From Candidatus Heimdallarchaeota archaeon (GTDB taxonomy: Archaea > Asgardarchaeota > Heimdallarchaeia > Hodarchaeales > Hodarchaeaceae), in the NCBI GenBank assembly GCA_011364965.1, contig RDOB01000004.1, positions 180,369 to 244,368 of the forward strand: a DNA stretch of 64,000 bases, given 5' to 3'. The notes beneath the pieces were generated by a model, which was not told the origin of the DNA, searched no databases, and was given only the letters and a program-made list of their open reading frames with translations. Each line of letters opens with the position of its first letter. Position 1 is the stretch's first letter. A program made the position numbers and the translations under genes. Shown piece by piece: positions 8,811-17,293 of the stretch.

Positions 8811-9398
8811 TTAATTTTTAATAAACTCAAACTTGTCATAAGCGAGTTTGATTGAACGTATATTTGCTTCTGTTAAAGCTCCTTTACCAAATTGATGCTC
8901 AACAGCTTTTATTAAAGAGTCAATCGATACAAGGTCTCCAGATGCCTTTATCCATGCACCAAGCATGGTTGTACTGACCATTACAGTTCCAGACTTAATA
9001 AGACCGCATTCTGTGGCTATTTCAACTGCATCTACCTTCCCAATCTTTAGTTTGGATTTCTCTTTTAGGAAGGAGGGAAGATCCTGAGAATTAATAATCA
9101 CTAACGTCCCAGGTTTGATTTCATCGAAAGGAATGGTATCAACTAAAGATGGTTCTAGTACGATCCAACTATGAGTGTTACCTGGAATTACAGGAGCATG
9201 GGTCTTTACATGCTCATCAGAAATTCTTACATCTGCAAAGATCGGAGCACCTTTTCGTTCAGCACCATACTTTGGAATAGCTTGAACAAATTTTCCCGAA
9301 AGATGACCAGCTGAAGCGAGAAGCTTTGCAGCCGTTACTCCTCCCTGTCCACCTCGACTTAATATTCTAACTTCTGTCAATGTCATACGTTCACGCAC
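8811..9398 (-). CDS. porG: Pyruvate:ferredoxin oxidoreductase, gamma subunit
   Basis: The gamma subunit of POR. The glycine-rich LSRGGQGGVTAAKLLASAG and the KYGAERKGAPIFADVRIS segment are standard for this family. It is the first gene of the por operon and is followed by a 240-base gap holding the promoter. The start may be GTG 9398 or ATG 9386. Neither has a strong ribosome-binding site, and a TATAATA-like sequence close upstream would suit a short leader. Confidence 0.93.
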   Translation of the reverse strand: MRERMTLTEVRILSRGGQGGVTAAKLLASAGHLSGKFVQAIPKYGAERKGAPIFADVRISDEHVKTHAPVIPGNTHSWIVLEPSLVDTIPFDEIKPGTLVIINSQDLPSFLKEKSKLKIGKVDAVEIATECGLIKSGTVMVSTTMLGAWIKASGDLVSIDSLIKAVEHQFGKGALTEANIRSIKLAYDKFEFIKN

Positions 9399-9643
9399 AC
9401 ATGACTATTATAGCAATTAAAAAGAGAGAACTATCCTCTTAGGTAAGTTCCTCCAATTATAAAGACAGTATCTGCTAATAGAATCATCGCAAGTTTCACC
9501 TCAAAAGTTATTTGTTCCAAACGAAAAGAAAATGATTATCGGATAGGTGGGTTATAGAACGCGATAATAATAAAATCTCGAAAAGATTTCCTATTCACTG
9601 GATCTACAGTCCAAATTTCACTTGATTAGTGAACTAAAATTAA

Positions 9644-9719
9644 GGGCCGATAGCTCAGCTTGGTAGTTAGCGCCTGCTTGGCATGCAGGAGGTCGAGGGT
9701 TCAAATCCCCCTCGGTCCA
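9644..9719 (+). tRNA. tRNA-Ala (GGC anticodon)
   Basis: The acceptor arms GGGCCGA and TCGGTCC pair over seven positions with one G-U. The anticodon arm CCTGC-TTGGCAT-GCAGG gives anticodon GGC. The T-loop TTCAAAT is canonical. The T-stem GAGGG/CCCCC contains one A-C mismatch, and the D arm is unusual: a TT insertion leaves only three good base pairs. CCA is not fully encoded. No intron is seen. Confidence 0.93.
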
Positions 9720-9958
9720 CTTTTATTTTCCTGTTTATTTAGTGTAGAAGACTTAATTGAATAATAGCTGTTCACAGGGTCTTTATATTTAAAAATTATC
9801 TTTTGAATTAAAAGAAAACTTCTATTTAAATTCAACTAGAAGATTGTTAACTCTCCAAACCCACATTAATACATATTCCTTTCCGATATGAAGTCTTTTT
9901 AATGGGACTTAGGATAATAGCTTTTTTGAAGAAAAGCAATCAGAGAAGGATCAAAATT
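9720..9958. other. Intergenic region after tRNA-Ala
   Basis: This A+T-rich stretch separates the tRNA from the zinc-ribbon coiled-coil gene. A T-rich run directly after the tRNA (TTTTATTTTC) could end its transcription. A TTTATATTTAAAA sequence near 9781-9793 could be a TATA box for the next gene. I see no further gene here. Confidence 0.45.
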
Positions 9959-10729
9959 ATGTCTCAAACATATTGCGCTAATTGTGGTAAACAAATAAGT
10001 CGAACAGCTAGATTTTGTAGATTTTGTGGCACACCTGCAAGGAAACCAGAGAGTCCTACTCGAAGTCCTTCTTCAAGTACCATTGAATATGCATCTCCCG
10101 AACCTGCAAGAGCCCCAACTCCAACAGTTATAGAACCAGCGGAAAAAATACCTCAAGACATTATTGATACGTTATACGCGAGGAAAAGGAAAGATGAGAT
10201 TAAAATTGAGCTTTCAGAACTTCTCAATGAAGTTGAGGAATTAGGGAAGAAAGTAGAAATTGGCTTACTTACATCTGATGAATCCAAACGTATGACTGAG
10301 GAATTGCAAGGGAAAATAACCATTATTAATGAAGAAAAGAAAGCTTTGCAGGCAAAACCACTCGAGCTAGAAATTCTCAACGAAGACGAGAAGAAATGGT
10401 TACAGCGTTTAGAAAAAATTGAGGAGAAAAAACGAGCCCAAGCTGTTTCAGATGAAGTATATACTTCCCTTAGAGATGAATATGCATCAGAACTCGCTTC
10501 AGTTCAACAGAAGAAAGCTATTGAAGAAAGAAAAGCCAGAAGATGGTTTGTTGACTTACAAAGAGAAACTAGGGAACTTAATATTCAACTCGAAAAACTA
10601 AAAGTAAAAGCTGATGTTGAAAAATTAAGCTCTGAAAAATTAACTCAGGAACTCAAAGATACAGAACTGGAATTGAAAAAGAAAACTGCAGCTGCTGAAA
10701 TTCTATCAGAGGTATTAAGGTCACTTTAG
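9959..10729 (+). CDS. Zinc-ribbon protein with long coiled coil, unknown
   Basis: The N-terminus has a double-CxxC zinc ribbon (CANCGKQISRTARFCRFCG, residues about 5-24), then a proline/serine-rich linker. From about residue 60 to the end there is continuous charged coiled coil rich in E, K and L. ATG 9959 is chosen because GAGAAGGA lies just upstream. The track start at 9902 would add 19 residues before the ribbon. It overlaps by four bases the convergent coiled-coil gene. The function is unknown; such architecture is common in archaeal scaffolding or adaptor proteins. Confidence 0.75.
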   Translation: MSQTYCANCGKQISRTARFCRFCGTPARKPESPTRSPSSSTIEYASPEPARAPTPTVIEPAEKIPQDIIDTLYARKRKDEIKIELSELLNEVEELGKKVEIGLLTSDESKRMTEELQGKITIINEEKKALQAKPLELEILNEDEKKWLQRLEKIEEKKRAQAVSDEVYTSLRDEYASELASVQQKKAIEERKARRWFVDLQRETRELNIQLEKLKVKADVEKLSSEKLTQELKDTELELKKKTAAAEILSEVLRSL

Positions 10730-11988
10730 GCTAACAAAGCGAGAACTTTAGCCTTAATTGAGGCAAATTCTTGAGTCGAGGCTTGTATTTCGTCTTCTAA
10801 CTCTGGTATTCGTGATTTTAGCTTGGGAAGCAAATTTTCTTTTTCATTAAACTCTCGAAGAACCGCGTGAGCCTCTATATACTGGGGAACTCCCTTTAAT
10901 TCTTCCTCGATTAGATTAAGGTTGATTTCTAGATTCCGAATCTTAGCAAACTTTCCTAACACTCTTTTTTCGGTGATAAATGAACGTAAAGAGCTTGAAT
11001 CTTCAAATTCAAACCATGATTTATTACTTAAAAGTTCCAGTCCATGTGTTTGTATTATAAAGACAATTCTTTTCCATAAATCTTCATCAAAACCTTCATA
11101 CCTTGTTGGATCTACTATCATTCCTAATAGTTTATCTCGATCATCAATTGAACGATTTTCTTTACGTTCTATCATACGGATATATCGATCCAAGGAGGTT
11201 GTAATAATTTTTAGAAAGAGAGAGAGCTCGGAATCAGACAATAATTTTTCTTTCTCTGAGAGTATTTGAGGAAAGTTGTGTTTCTCTCGTATTTCCTCGA
11301 TCTGGGTATTAATTGAAGGAAGTTTCTCGTCCAATTCTGCTAGTCTAGCGGAAACAGCTTCTTTTTGAGATTGTATTGTGTCTAAATCAGAAGTAAGAGC
11401 AGAATTTCTTGATTTTGTTTCAATAAGTGAGCTTAAAAGGCGAATCAATGATTGAAGAAACTTTTTACCATCTGAACTCTCTTGAACGAAAATTTTTTCC
11501 TTTTGAATTGTGTTCTGGAGCAATCGATCGATATCATCTTCATTTAATACTGATAGAAATTCCTTCTTCAAATTCTGTAACAGTTTTTCATCTTTTTGCG
11601 TTTTAACAGACGGATTTGGACTTTTCTTGAATTCTAGTTCAATTTTTTTAGCATTATAATCAATTACTTCGAGTTCTTTGCGATAACCTCGTCTTGATCG
11701 AGTTTTAAGCTGGGTTACTGTTTGAAATTGAGATAAATTTTCGAAAACATCAATGCAAACTAAACCGTAACGAAAAATATCTGCAGTGGAAGTGGGGAGA
11801 ATCTCACCTGTAACTTTTGCTTCTTCTACGACTTCCTCAGCGGCTTTGATCAGGGAAATGGTCTTTTCACTTAAACGAAATCCCTTTCGACTTGAATTTA
11901 TATTGAACGAGTCTTCGGGGAAAAATTTTGTACATGCATTTTGGAGTCTTTGTTTTGAGAAGCTTTTAGCATCGAATCGAGTTGCCAT
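10726..11988 (-). CDS. Large coiled-coil protein, unknown
   Basis: A 420-residue protein that I do not recognise. The N-terminal about 130 residues look globular (GFRLSEKTISLIKAAEEVVEE). Two long charged helical stretches follow (about residues 185-245 and 350-415) with heptad-like spacing of leucines, suggesting coiled coils that flank a middle helical domain. No membrane segment, signal peptide or nucleotide-binding motif is seen. It converges on the zinc-ribbon coiled-coil gene, so the two need not be cotranscribed. Confidence 0.75.
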   Translation of the reverse strand: MATRFDAKSFSKQRLQNACTKFFPEDSFNINSSRKGFRLSEKTISLIKAAEEVVEEAKVTGEILPTSTADIFRYGLVCIDVFENLSQFQTVTQLKTRSRRGYRKELEVIDYNAKKIELEFKKSPNPSVKTQKDEKLLQNLKKEFLSVLNEDDIDRLLQNTIQKEKIFVQESSDGKKFLQSLIRLLSSLIETKSRNSALTSDLDTIQSQKEAVSARLAELDEKLPSINTQIEEIREKHNFPQILSEKEKLLSDSELSLFLKIITTSLDRYIRMIERKENRSIDDRDKLLGMIVDPTRYEGFDEDLWKRIVFIIQTHGLELLSNKSWFEFEDSSSLRSFITEKRVLGKFAKIRNLEINLNLIEEELKGVPQYIEAHAVLREFNEKENLLPKLKSRIPELEDEIQASTQEFASIKAKVLALLA

Positions 11989-12045
11989 TTTCTAAATTCC
12001 TCTCTTAATGGAGTAAGGTTTACTCAAAAAGGCGATCCTAGAATC

Positions 12046-12711
12046 TCAATCCGAGACTGGAGTCAATAATTCCCAATCACTCATTTTTAGGTTTAAGATC
12101 ATATCTTCCCCATCAGGACATTCAATACGCAAAACTAATTGCTTTTTACTCTGCAAAACAACCTCTGGATGCAAACAACCTTCACGAAGTTTATCTAATA
12201 AGAACCGGACATACGAGTCAGATATTGCAGTCAAAGAACCATCCTGTAGGTTTTCTGCTACAGAACCAGGGAAAATCTGTACGGTCCGCCCACTTCTTTG
12301 GGTTCGTACTAGTCCCACTTTTTCTAGACGATTTAAATGATATCTAACAGTATCATGATGAACTGGAGGATCAATTCCTTGCGCAATCTGACTCTGAAAC
12401 GCACCTGGATTATTCAGAATGTAATTGAAAATTTTCTTCGCCGTATCTGGGCGGAGTACTGTAAAAATGCGCTCTGCTTCTGCGGATCTAAGTCCGGCAG
12501 GATAATAAATTCGCTTACCAGCGAATTTTAAAGATTTAATAAGATGATCCTCTTCTAAGCGTTTCAAATGCCAGTTCAATGTACCTTGGGGTAACTCTAA
12601 ATATTTCGCAAGATCAAAGAAATAAGACCCCGGATTTTCAGCAAGGATTGAGTAAATCTTCCGACGTAAGGGGTGTATTAGGAGGCTAATTTCTTTATCT
12701 TCAGTAATCAT
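12046..12711 (-). CDS. Tandem winged-helix transcription regulator
   Basis: Two winged helix-turn-helix units of ArsR/MarR type lie in tandem. The first is at about residues 12-70 (LRRKIYSILAENPGSYFFDLAKYLE, then LNWHLKRLEEDHLIK). The second is at about residues 88-145 (AKKIFNYILNNPGAFQSQIAQ, then VRYHLNRLEKVGLVRT). A C-terminal beta-rich segment of about 60 residues follows. This two-wing layout occurs in many archaeal regulators that bind DNA as monomers or dimers. The target genes cannot be inferred. The 5' side faces a long intergenic region with AT-rich promoter-like sequence. Confidence 0.85.
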   Translation of the reverse strand: MITEDKEISLLIHPLRRKIYSILAENPGSYFFDLAKYLELPQGTLNWHLKRLEEDHLIKSLKFAGKRIYYPAGLRSAEAERIFTVLRPDTAKKIFNYILNNPGAFQSQIAQGIDPPVHHDTVRYHLNRLEKVGLVRTQRSGRTVQIFPGSVAENLQDGSLTAISDSYVRFLLDKLREGCLHPEVVLQSKKQLVLRIECPDGEDMILNLKMSDWELLTPVSD

Positions 12712-12864
12712 ATCAATCTAAACCATCCAACAATGGATACTAAAGAAATTTGTTTGGGTTAAAAAGAATGATGATAAGTATCGACTCAAATATCTTTCGG
12801 AGAGGAAATTTTTATGTTTTTTTCCAGAGAAAAAATATTAATTCAGCATTTTATGCTTAAAACT

Positions 12865-13089
12865 CTATTTAAAGAAATGTAATAACAAGAAACTGAACTG
12901 TAACAATCCTAACGCAACTAGGATAATGGATATCCAATATATTCGGTGGGTTATTCCATGAAAATCTAATTTATGAGATATTTGAACTTTATCAGCTTCT
13001 AAATAGGAATTAATAAAATTGAAATAAATAATATTTACAAATAAGCTAGAGTAATCTATTAGGATAAGTATTAGAATTATCATGCCCAT
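12865..13089 (-). CDS. Small membrane protein, start doubtful
   Basis: A 74-residue ORF with a hydrophobic N-terminus (GMIILILILIDY) and a C-terminal membrane helix. The same frame stays open and protein-like upstream of the ATG for 28 more codons (RYWKKLGLITIFLGIINPSE) as far as a TAG near 13173, and this part contains no ATG, GTG or TTG. Either the protein uses an unusual start or this is the remnant of a longer membrane protein. No family is recognised. Confidence 0.4.
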   Translation of the reverse strand: MGMIILILILIDYSSLFVNIIYFNFINSYLEADKVQISHKLDFHGITHRIYWISIILVALGLLQFSFLLLHFFK

Positions 13090-13677
13090 TCCTAACTCGG
13101 ACGGATTAATAATTCCAAGGAATATAGTAATTAGACCCAGTTTTTTCCAGTATCTAATAATTGCTAGTATCTAGTTTGAAGAGAACGCAATTTTAATTCT
13201 TCTTAAACTGATATACGAAAAATACGAAACAACCCATAAAATATACTACAAAAGATCATATTTCGGAAAATTGAGGTCACTGGATCAATTAATGAGAGGG
13301 ACCCATATTCTCCTACCAATGAAAAGGGGAACGAAAAATAATATGTAAGCCCTTCTATTGGTATCTATTGCTTTAGAACAGGATTCAAAGTATTTATCCA
13401 GTGAAAATGAACCAAAAAATTCGTTGGCATTTCTCCACTCATGTTACGTCAAATTTATTGACCAAAATGTTGAAAACTAACGAAAACATATATTGCTAAA
13501 TATAATGGAACAATTAGCTTTAGATTAAATTATTTTTATCAGTAAAGCTGTCTGCTAGATAAGGGAGGGGTATAAATTAATTAATCATCCTTCAGCGTCA
13601 ACGAGAAATTCTTAGTTAAAGTTACTTATTTAAGTTACTAATTTACTTTTAAAAGACATTCCTGGACAAAAACGTTG
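13090..13677. other. Long intergenic region
   Basis: Apart from the hydrophobic frame extension at 13090-13173, I see no convincing gene in this A+T-rich stretch. No direct repeat array, tRNA or long inverted repeat is apparent. Confidence 0.4.
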
Positions 13678-13744
13678 CTATAGAGATTAAAATAAGAAGA
13701 GGGAGTGTTGAGAGGAATATGCCTCTCTAAGCCATTCTCTATAG
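13678..13744 (-). repeat. Nested inverted repeat, possible 3' structure
   Basis: CTATAGAGA (13678-13686) is perfectly complementary to TCTCTATAG (13736-13744). Between them GAGAGG-AATATG-CCTCTC forms a second hairpin (13710-13727). The element begins about 33 bases after the stop of the minus-strand gene ending at 13778, so it may be a terminator or 3' end-stabilising fold. No T-run follows on the minus strand that would make a classic terminator. Confidence 0.45.
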
Positions 13745-13777
13745 AAGAAATGAATCAAAGACTTCGGAAGGAGAGCA

Positions 13778-14197
13778 TTAGGCAGTAAGAGTAGTAATAT
13801 CTACTTTACTTACACCTTTGATCTCTGCTAGCTCATCTTTCAGCTGATCTTGGGAGATAGTTAAATCACTTGAATCCAAGTACCCTTCATATGTACAACT
13901 GTCTTGGGTGAAACACAATCCAGTGCTATAAAGAGTTTTAATTTTGCTCCGCATAAATACCACACCTAATTCTTGGAGAAAATCAGGTGATAATTCGCCA
14001 ATTTCAATAGCTACTTTAACTACTTCGGGGCTTTTTGTTGGGATTATTCGAATAATTTTCGTAGATGGAGCAAGAATCATAACAGCTGAACTTTCTTCTA
14101 CATCCTTGGGACGTAATGTCTCAAGGAAATCGGCTGGAAGGGAAATTGGTTTTGACTCTTGAAGTTGAATCATTTTTGCGATTGTAACAGCAGACAT
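13778..14197 (-). CDS. Conserved-looking small protein, unknown
   Basis: A 139-residue protein with alternating beta/alpha character. The middle (VKVAIEIGELSPDFLQELG) and the end (LKDELAEIKGVSKVDITTLT) look like a ferredoxin-like or ACT-type fold in which the last helix-strand unit relates to a neighbouring subunit. One segment has two cysteines (CFTQDSCTYEG). The ACT-like reading is only an impression from secondary structure. It has an ATG start with GAGGAT upstream. Confidence 0.6.
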   Translation of the reverse strand: MSAVTIAKMIQLQESKPISLPADFLETLRPKDVEESSAVMILAPSTKIIRIIPTKSPEVVKVAIEIGELSPDFLQELGVVFMRSKIKTLYSTGLCFTQDSCTYEGYLDSSDLTISQDQLKDELAEIKGVSKVDITTLTA

Positions 14198-14260
14198 ATT
14201 ATCATTTATCCTCCGCTAAGAGCGTTTTCCTAATTTATTGAGGTAATTCTGAAAGTTTAA

Positions 14261-14281
14261 AACGTTGTTTTAACAAACGTT
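14261..14281. promoter_or_regulatory. Inverted repeat upstream of the 139-aa gene
   Basis: AACGTT-GTTTTAACA-AACGTT is a near-palindrome located 64-84 bases upstream of the minus-strand start at 14197. Position and symmetry suit an operator or promoter-proximal regulator site. No second copy was noticed. Confidence 0.3.
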
Positions 14282-14350
14282 GATTACAAACAAATTGGTT
14301 GTATTCGCATTTATTAAGGTTTTTATTTTTTGTCATTCTCGGATTTTTAC

Positions 14351-14461
14351 GAGGGCATTTATGCCCGAAAAAGGGATTGAACCTTTGCCTCGAGATATGA
14401 AAAATGAATCGTAGCTTATCGAGTTTCAGGCGATTTCATCGATGTTAGAGGCAAGTTCCCT
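14351..14461. ncRNA. Candidate structured RNA (three-way junction), strand unknown
   Basis: Several nested complementary segments lie in a gene-free interval. GAGGG (14351-14355) pairs with CCCTC (14457-14461). ATGCCC-GAAAAA-GGGAT forms a hairpin within 14361-14377. GAAC-CT-TTGCCTC (14378-14391 region) pairs with GAGGCAAGTTC (14448-14458). Inside that, ATGAATCG and CGATTTCAT pair with one bulge. Together they form a three-way junction with an extended arm. The pairs are mostly Watson-Crick, so the coding strand cannot be told. It lies between divergent genes and could be a leader or an independent RNA. Confidence 0.4.
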
Positions 14462-14760
14462 CAGATGTATTTTTTGCGTCTAAGTGCCTCTATTCCCTTA
14501 TTATTACCTTTACAATTCTTCTAAATGCCCGTTATTATCTAGTTTAAGCTTGCACTTATTACTCCTTTTTCTGTTTATTAGATTTTAATATGATTTTTCC
14601 CTATTTATGGGTACAAGTACCGTTTAATGGAGTTACAGAAACCTTTAATCAATTAATATGGTAATTTCTTAGAAATCATTGAGTCAGCTGAAAGGTAATG
14701 CTTATTAGGAATTTTTCCTCCTGTCTGATCTGACATTAGTATTTTGAGTGGATTTGAATC
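14462..14760. other. Intergenic region upstream of small GTPase
   Basis: No gene is seen. A further TGCCTC (14485-14490) repeats a segment of the structured region just upstream and can pair with GAGGCA at 14448-14453. The remainder is A+T-rich and presumably holds the promoter of the GTPase operon. Confidence 0.4.
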
Positions 14761-15387
14761 ATGGTGCTTGATAGAGACATTCGGTTGACTATTCTCGGAA
14801 ATACAGGTGTGGGCAAAACGAGTTTGATCAAACGAATGAAAGGAGACGACCCCACTGTTACGGAGAAGTCTATGGAGATTAATGTAGAGAAGAAAAAAAT
14901 TTCCTTACTCTCAGCCGTAAAACATTCGAAATTAAGCCTCGAACGATATAGGAAATATAACGTCATTGCTGTTGATACGCCAGGTGATTTCAAATTGCGT
15001 AGGAAATGGCGTGAAGCTATGCGTAAATACAAAACTGATGGAATGCTATTTATGCTGGATCCTAGCCAGCCTATTGAGACTCAACGTGTGGCAATGGAAG
15101 ATAGTTTCAATTATTTTCTTGATAGCTTAAGTTTAGACCCTGATAAAGCAGATAAAAAAGCTCGTCAGAAGAAAACTCTTTTTTTCTTTGTGGTGAATAA
15201 GATGGATACAATAGATTACAATTTGGAGCAAGCTAACAGGTTCCTCAGTAATTTTTCCATGGTGATTGATGACTATAAGATGACGTTTCCTTTTGCTGCT
15301 TTTGAACAAGCTTTCATCAGTGTTCTTGAATCGCCCTATGAGGAAATTAATGAAATATTTGAAAAATGCAAAGAAGCTCTCTACTAG
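14761..15387 (+). CDS. Divergent Ras-like small GTPase
   Basis: A 208-residue GTPase. G1 is GNTGVGKTS (about residues 13-21), G3 is DTPG (about 75-78) and G4 is NKMD (about 144-147). These are the classical GTP-binding motifs. The region after G3 (KLRRKWREAMRKYKTDGMLFMLD) recalls Arf/Rab-type switch II and the following strand. A long basic insert lies between G1 and G3, and no C-terminal lipidation cysteine is present. The gene is followed after 20 bases by a protein resembling GTPase-associated proteins, so the two are probably one operon and one functional pair. Confidence 0.85.
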   Translation: MVLDRDIRLTILGNTGVGKTSLIKRMKGDDPTVTEKSMEINVEKKKISLLSAVKHSKLSLERYRKYNVIAVDTPGDFKLRRKWREAMRKYKTDGMLFMLDPSQPIETQRVAMEDSFNYFLDSLSLDPDKADKKARQKKTLFFFVVNKMDTIDYNLEQANRFLSNFSMVIDDYKMTFPFAAFEQAFISVLESPYEEINEIFEKCKEALY

Positions 15388-15407
15388 AACAAGAGTAGTG
15401 GAGTAGA

Positions 15408-16226
15408 ATGAGTAGATTACATCAAGTGATTGTTGGCAATACCCTAGAAAAAGGACTTGATATTCTTGCAACTACATTAAGTAAAAATCAAATTCGTGAC
15501 ATTACTCCTTTTCTTCCCAAATTCAGGCCACTAAATTTTAATGGATTTTATGTAACTAAGTATCAATACCTACCTGGTAAAATTATGATACAATTTACAT
15601 TTGATTCTGAAACTGATCATTTTGGTAGAGATACTCTTCGCACCCATACGTTAATTATAGATGAAAATTATTATAACGAAAAAACAGCTCTTTTCTTCGT
15701 CTCACCATTAATACACGATCGACTAGATCCTTATAATGAGGTTTTGCTGACTGAGAATGATTTTGAAGAACTCTCTTCTTCTCCTGTTTCTTCCAAGCTC
15801 TTAGAGCAGTGTCTGTGTAGGAAATTCATTGCTCTAATCAGTCCATCTGAAATAAATCAGAAAGATGTAATCTTAATATTCGCAACTTTAGATCGTGCTA
15901 TCCCTCCTCCTTTCAATCGATTGTTTTCATTTCAAACAATGGTTTCATTAGATATAAAGAATATACCTAAAAAGCGATCTATTATTTATTCAGCTGGTGA
16001 ATTTCCAAATACTATTAATATCGATGATATCAAATTTAAGGAGTCAGAATTTAGTATAATTAAGGCTATTTCTACTTCTATTGACAATTTAATAGATTTA
16101 AGAGAGCAACAAAAGAAACTATTTTCAGAAAAACTGGAGAAACGTTTGAAAATGAAAATCCAGTGGCGGTTTGGAGTAAAACTTTACTCTGATGTCAAAG
16201 AAAATCTCTCTGATTATTTTTACTGA
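15408..16226 (+). CDS. GTPase-associated protein 1 (GAP1-N)-like protein
   Basis: A 272-residue protein directly downstream of the small GTPase. The N-terminal half shows a pattern resembling GAP1-N domains known from bacterial GTPase-centred conflict systems: HQVIVGNTLEKGLDILA, then FNGFYVTKYQYLPG, then RDTLRTHTLIID near residue 80. In those families a Q-x-x-x-G...G-x-x-x-L-A element and an R-x-x-x-THxLL element are conserved. The C-terminus is a basic helical segment. The assignment rests on my motif comparison plus the operon partner, and needs a profile search. Confidence 0.55.
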   Translation: MSRLHQVIVGNTLEKGLDILATTLSKNQIRDITPFLPKFRPLNFNGFYVTKYQYLPGKIMIQFTFDSETDHFGRDTLRTHTLIIDENYYNEKTALFFVSPLIHDRLDPYNEVLLTENDFEELSSSPVSSKLLEQCLCRKFIALISPSEINQKDVILIFATLDRAIPPPFNRLFSFQTMVSLDIKNIPKKRSIIYSAGEFPNTINIDDIKFKESEFSIIKAISTSIDNLIDLREQQKKLFSEKLEKRLKMKIQWRFGVKLYSDVKENLSDYFY

Positions 16227-16423
16227 TTCATTTCCTTTAATATGTCCTTAATCAGCAGGATTACATCGGAATCTCCATCATTTAGGAGGGCTTTTTCTAA
16301 AAATTCTCTACTTCCTTCAAAATTATATTTCGCAATAAATTTGGCTGCAAACATCCGCTCGAATTTATCTGGATCGTTACGTAATTTATCAATCATTGAA
16401 AGCAGTAACTCTGATTCGGTCAA
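16220..16423 (-). CDS. Small HEAT-like helical protein
   Basis: A 67-residue helical protein (SMIDKLRNDPDKFERMFAAKFIAKY, then SREFLEKALLNDGDSDVILLIKDILKEM) that looks like a single pair of HEAT-type helices: position in sequence, change in copy, decline or gain of helix end. It starts at TTG 16423 and overlaps the 3' end of the preceding gene by seven bases. The opposite-strand ORF over the same bases reads as serine-rich and is probably a shadow. The function is unknown. Confidence 0.5.
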   Translation of the reverse strand: MTESELLLSMIDKLRNDPDKFERMFAAKFIAKYNFEGSREFLEKALLNDGDSDVILLIKDILKEMNQ

Positions 16424-16482
16424 TCTTCTCAGTATATCAATTTTAAAATCCCTTTAATAGCTTGTTTTTTTCGAAACCAAAT

Positions 16483-16503
16483 AGAGATCTGATTGGAATC
16501 TCT
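16483..16503. promoter_or_regulatory. Inverted repeat upstream of nth
   Basis: AGAGAT-CTGATTGGA-ATCTCT is a perfect six-base inverted repeat 55 bases upstream of the endonuclease III start. It could be an operator or a transcript hairpin. No second copy was found. Confidence 0.25.
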
Positions 16504-16557
16504 GGTCATATATAATATTATACTGATCGTAAGATCCTTCTGATAGATGTATTGAAA

Positions 16558-17268
16558 ATGAATTCTCCCATTATATCTCCCCTGAGTGAGGATCAAATAA
16601 ATGCCATCCTGAATAAATTAGAAAAGGCAACTCAGCAACTTATGGATCCTGTAGTTACCAATATTTCAAAAGAAAGAAAAGATCCATTTCGAATCTTAAT
16701 TGCAACCATTCTTAGTCTCAGAACTAAGGATGAAGCGACCTATAAGGCGAGTATAGAGCTTTTTGAACATGCTGATACTCCTCAGAAGATATTGGCGCTT
16801 CCTCAAAAGAAACTAGAAGAGATTATCTATCCAGTTGGATTTTATAAGAGAAAAAGTGAGACAATTAGAAACATTTGTCAGCGATTGATAGATGAGTTTG
16901 ATGGAATAGTACCTGATTCCCTCAATGAATTATTAAGCTTTAAAGGAGTCGGAAGAAAAACAGCAAACCTTGTTATAACGATGGGGTATGGTAAACCTGG
17001 AATTTGTGTTGATGTACATGTAATGAGAATTACACAAAGAATCGGAATTGTCCCAATAAAGGGTATAAAGGATAACAAAGCTGTATTCCGAGATGCTGAT
17101 AACGTAGAAATGATATTAAGAGAAATTTTACCTAAAAAATGGTGGATTCCTATTAATGACATTCTTGTACGCTGGGGTCAAAACATTTGCTCTCCTATTA
17201 GTCCCAAATGTAGTCAGTGTGTGATTAATGATTCATGTAATCAGGTGAGCGTTGTTAAACACCGCTAA
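16558..17268 (+). CDS. nth: Endonuclease III (DNA glycosylase/AP lyase)
   Basis: Endonuclease III removes oxidised pyrimidines and nicks the resulting abasic site. The helix-hairpin-helix LLSFKGVGRKTANLVI carries the catalytic lysine, and VDVHVMRITQRIG carries the catalytic aspartate. The C-terminal CSPISPKCSQCVINDSC gives the C-x6-C-x2-C-x5-C iron-sulfur site. ATG 16558 is preferred to the track's TTG at 16552, although neither has a clear ribosome-binding site. The length (237 residues) is normal. Confidence 0.95.
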   Translation: MNSPIISPLSEDQINAILNKLEKATQQLMDPVVTNISKERKDPFRILIATILSLRTKDEATYKASIELFEHADTPQKILALPQKKLEEIIYPVGFYKRKSETIRNICQRLIDEFDGIVPDSLNELLSFKGVGRKTANLVITMGYGKPGICVDVHVMRITQRIGIVPIKGIKDNKAVFRDADNVEMILREILPKKWWIPINDILVRWGQNICSPISPKCSQCVINDSCNQVSVVKHR

Positions 17269-17293
17269 ATCATATATTACGAAATAAATTTTA

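Noticed and set aside
13755-13777. CTTCGGAAGGAGAGCA resembling the SRP RNA tip
   Set aside because: The flanking helix 8 pairing and the rest of SRP RNA are not present.
14370-14386. T-arm-like hairpin AAAGG-TTCAATC-CCTTT on the minus strand, as in a tRNA
   Set aside because: No seven-base acceptor partner (GCCCGAA) or anticodon arm is found within a tRNA length; the bases are better explained by the three-way-junction fold.
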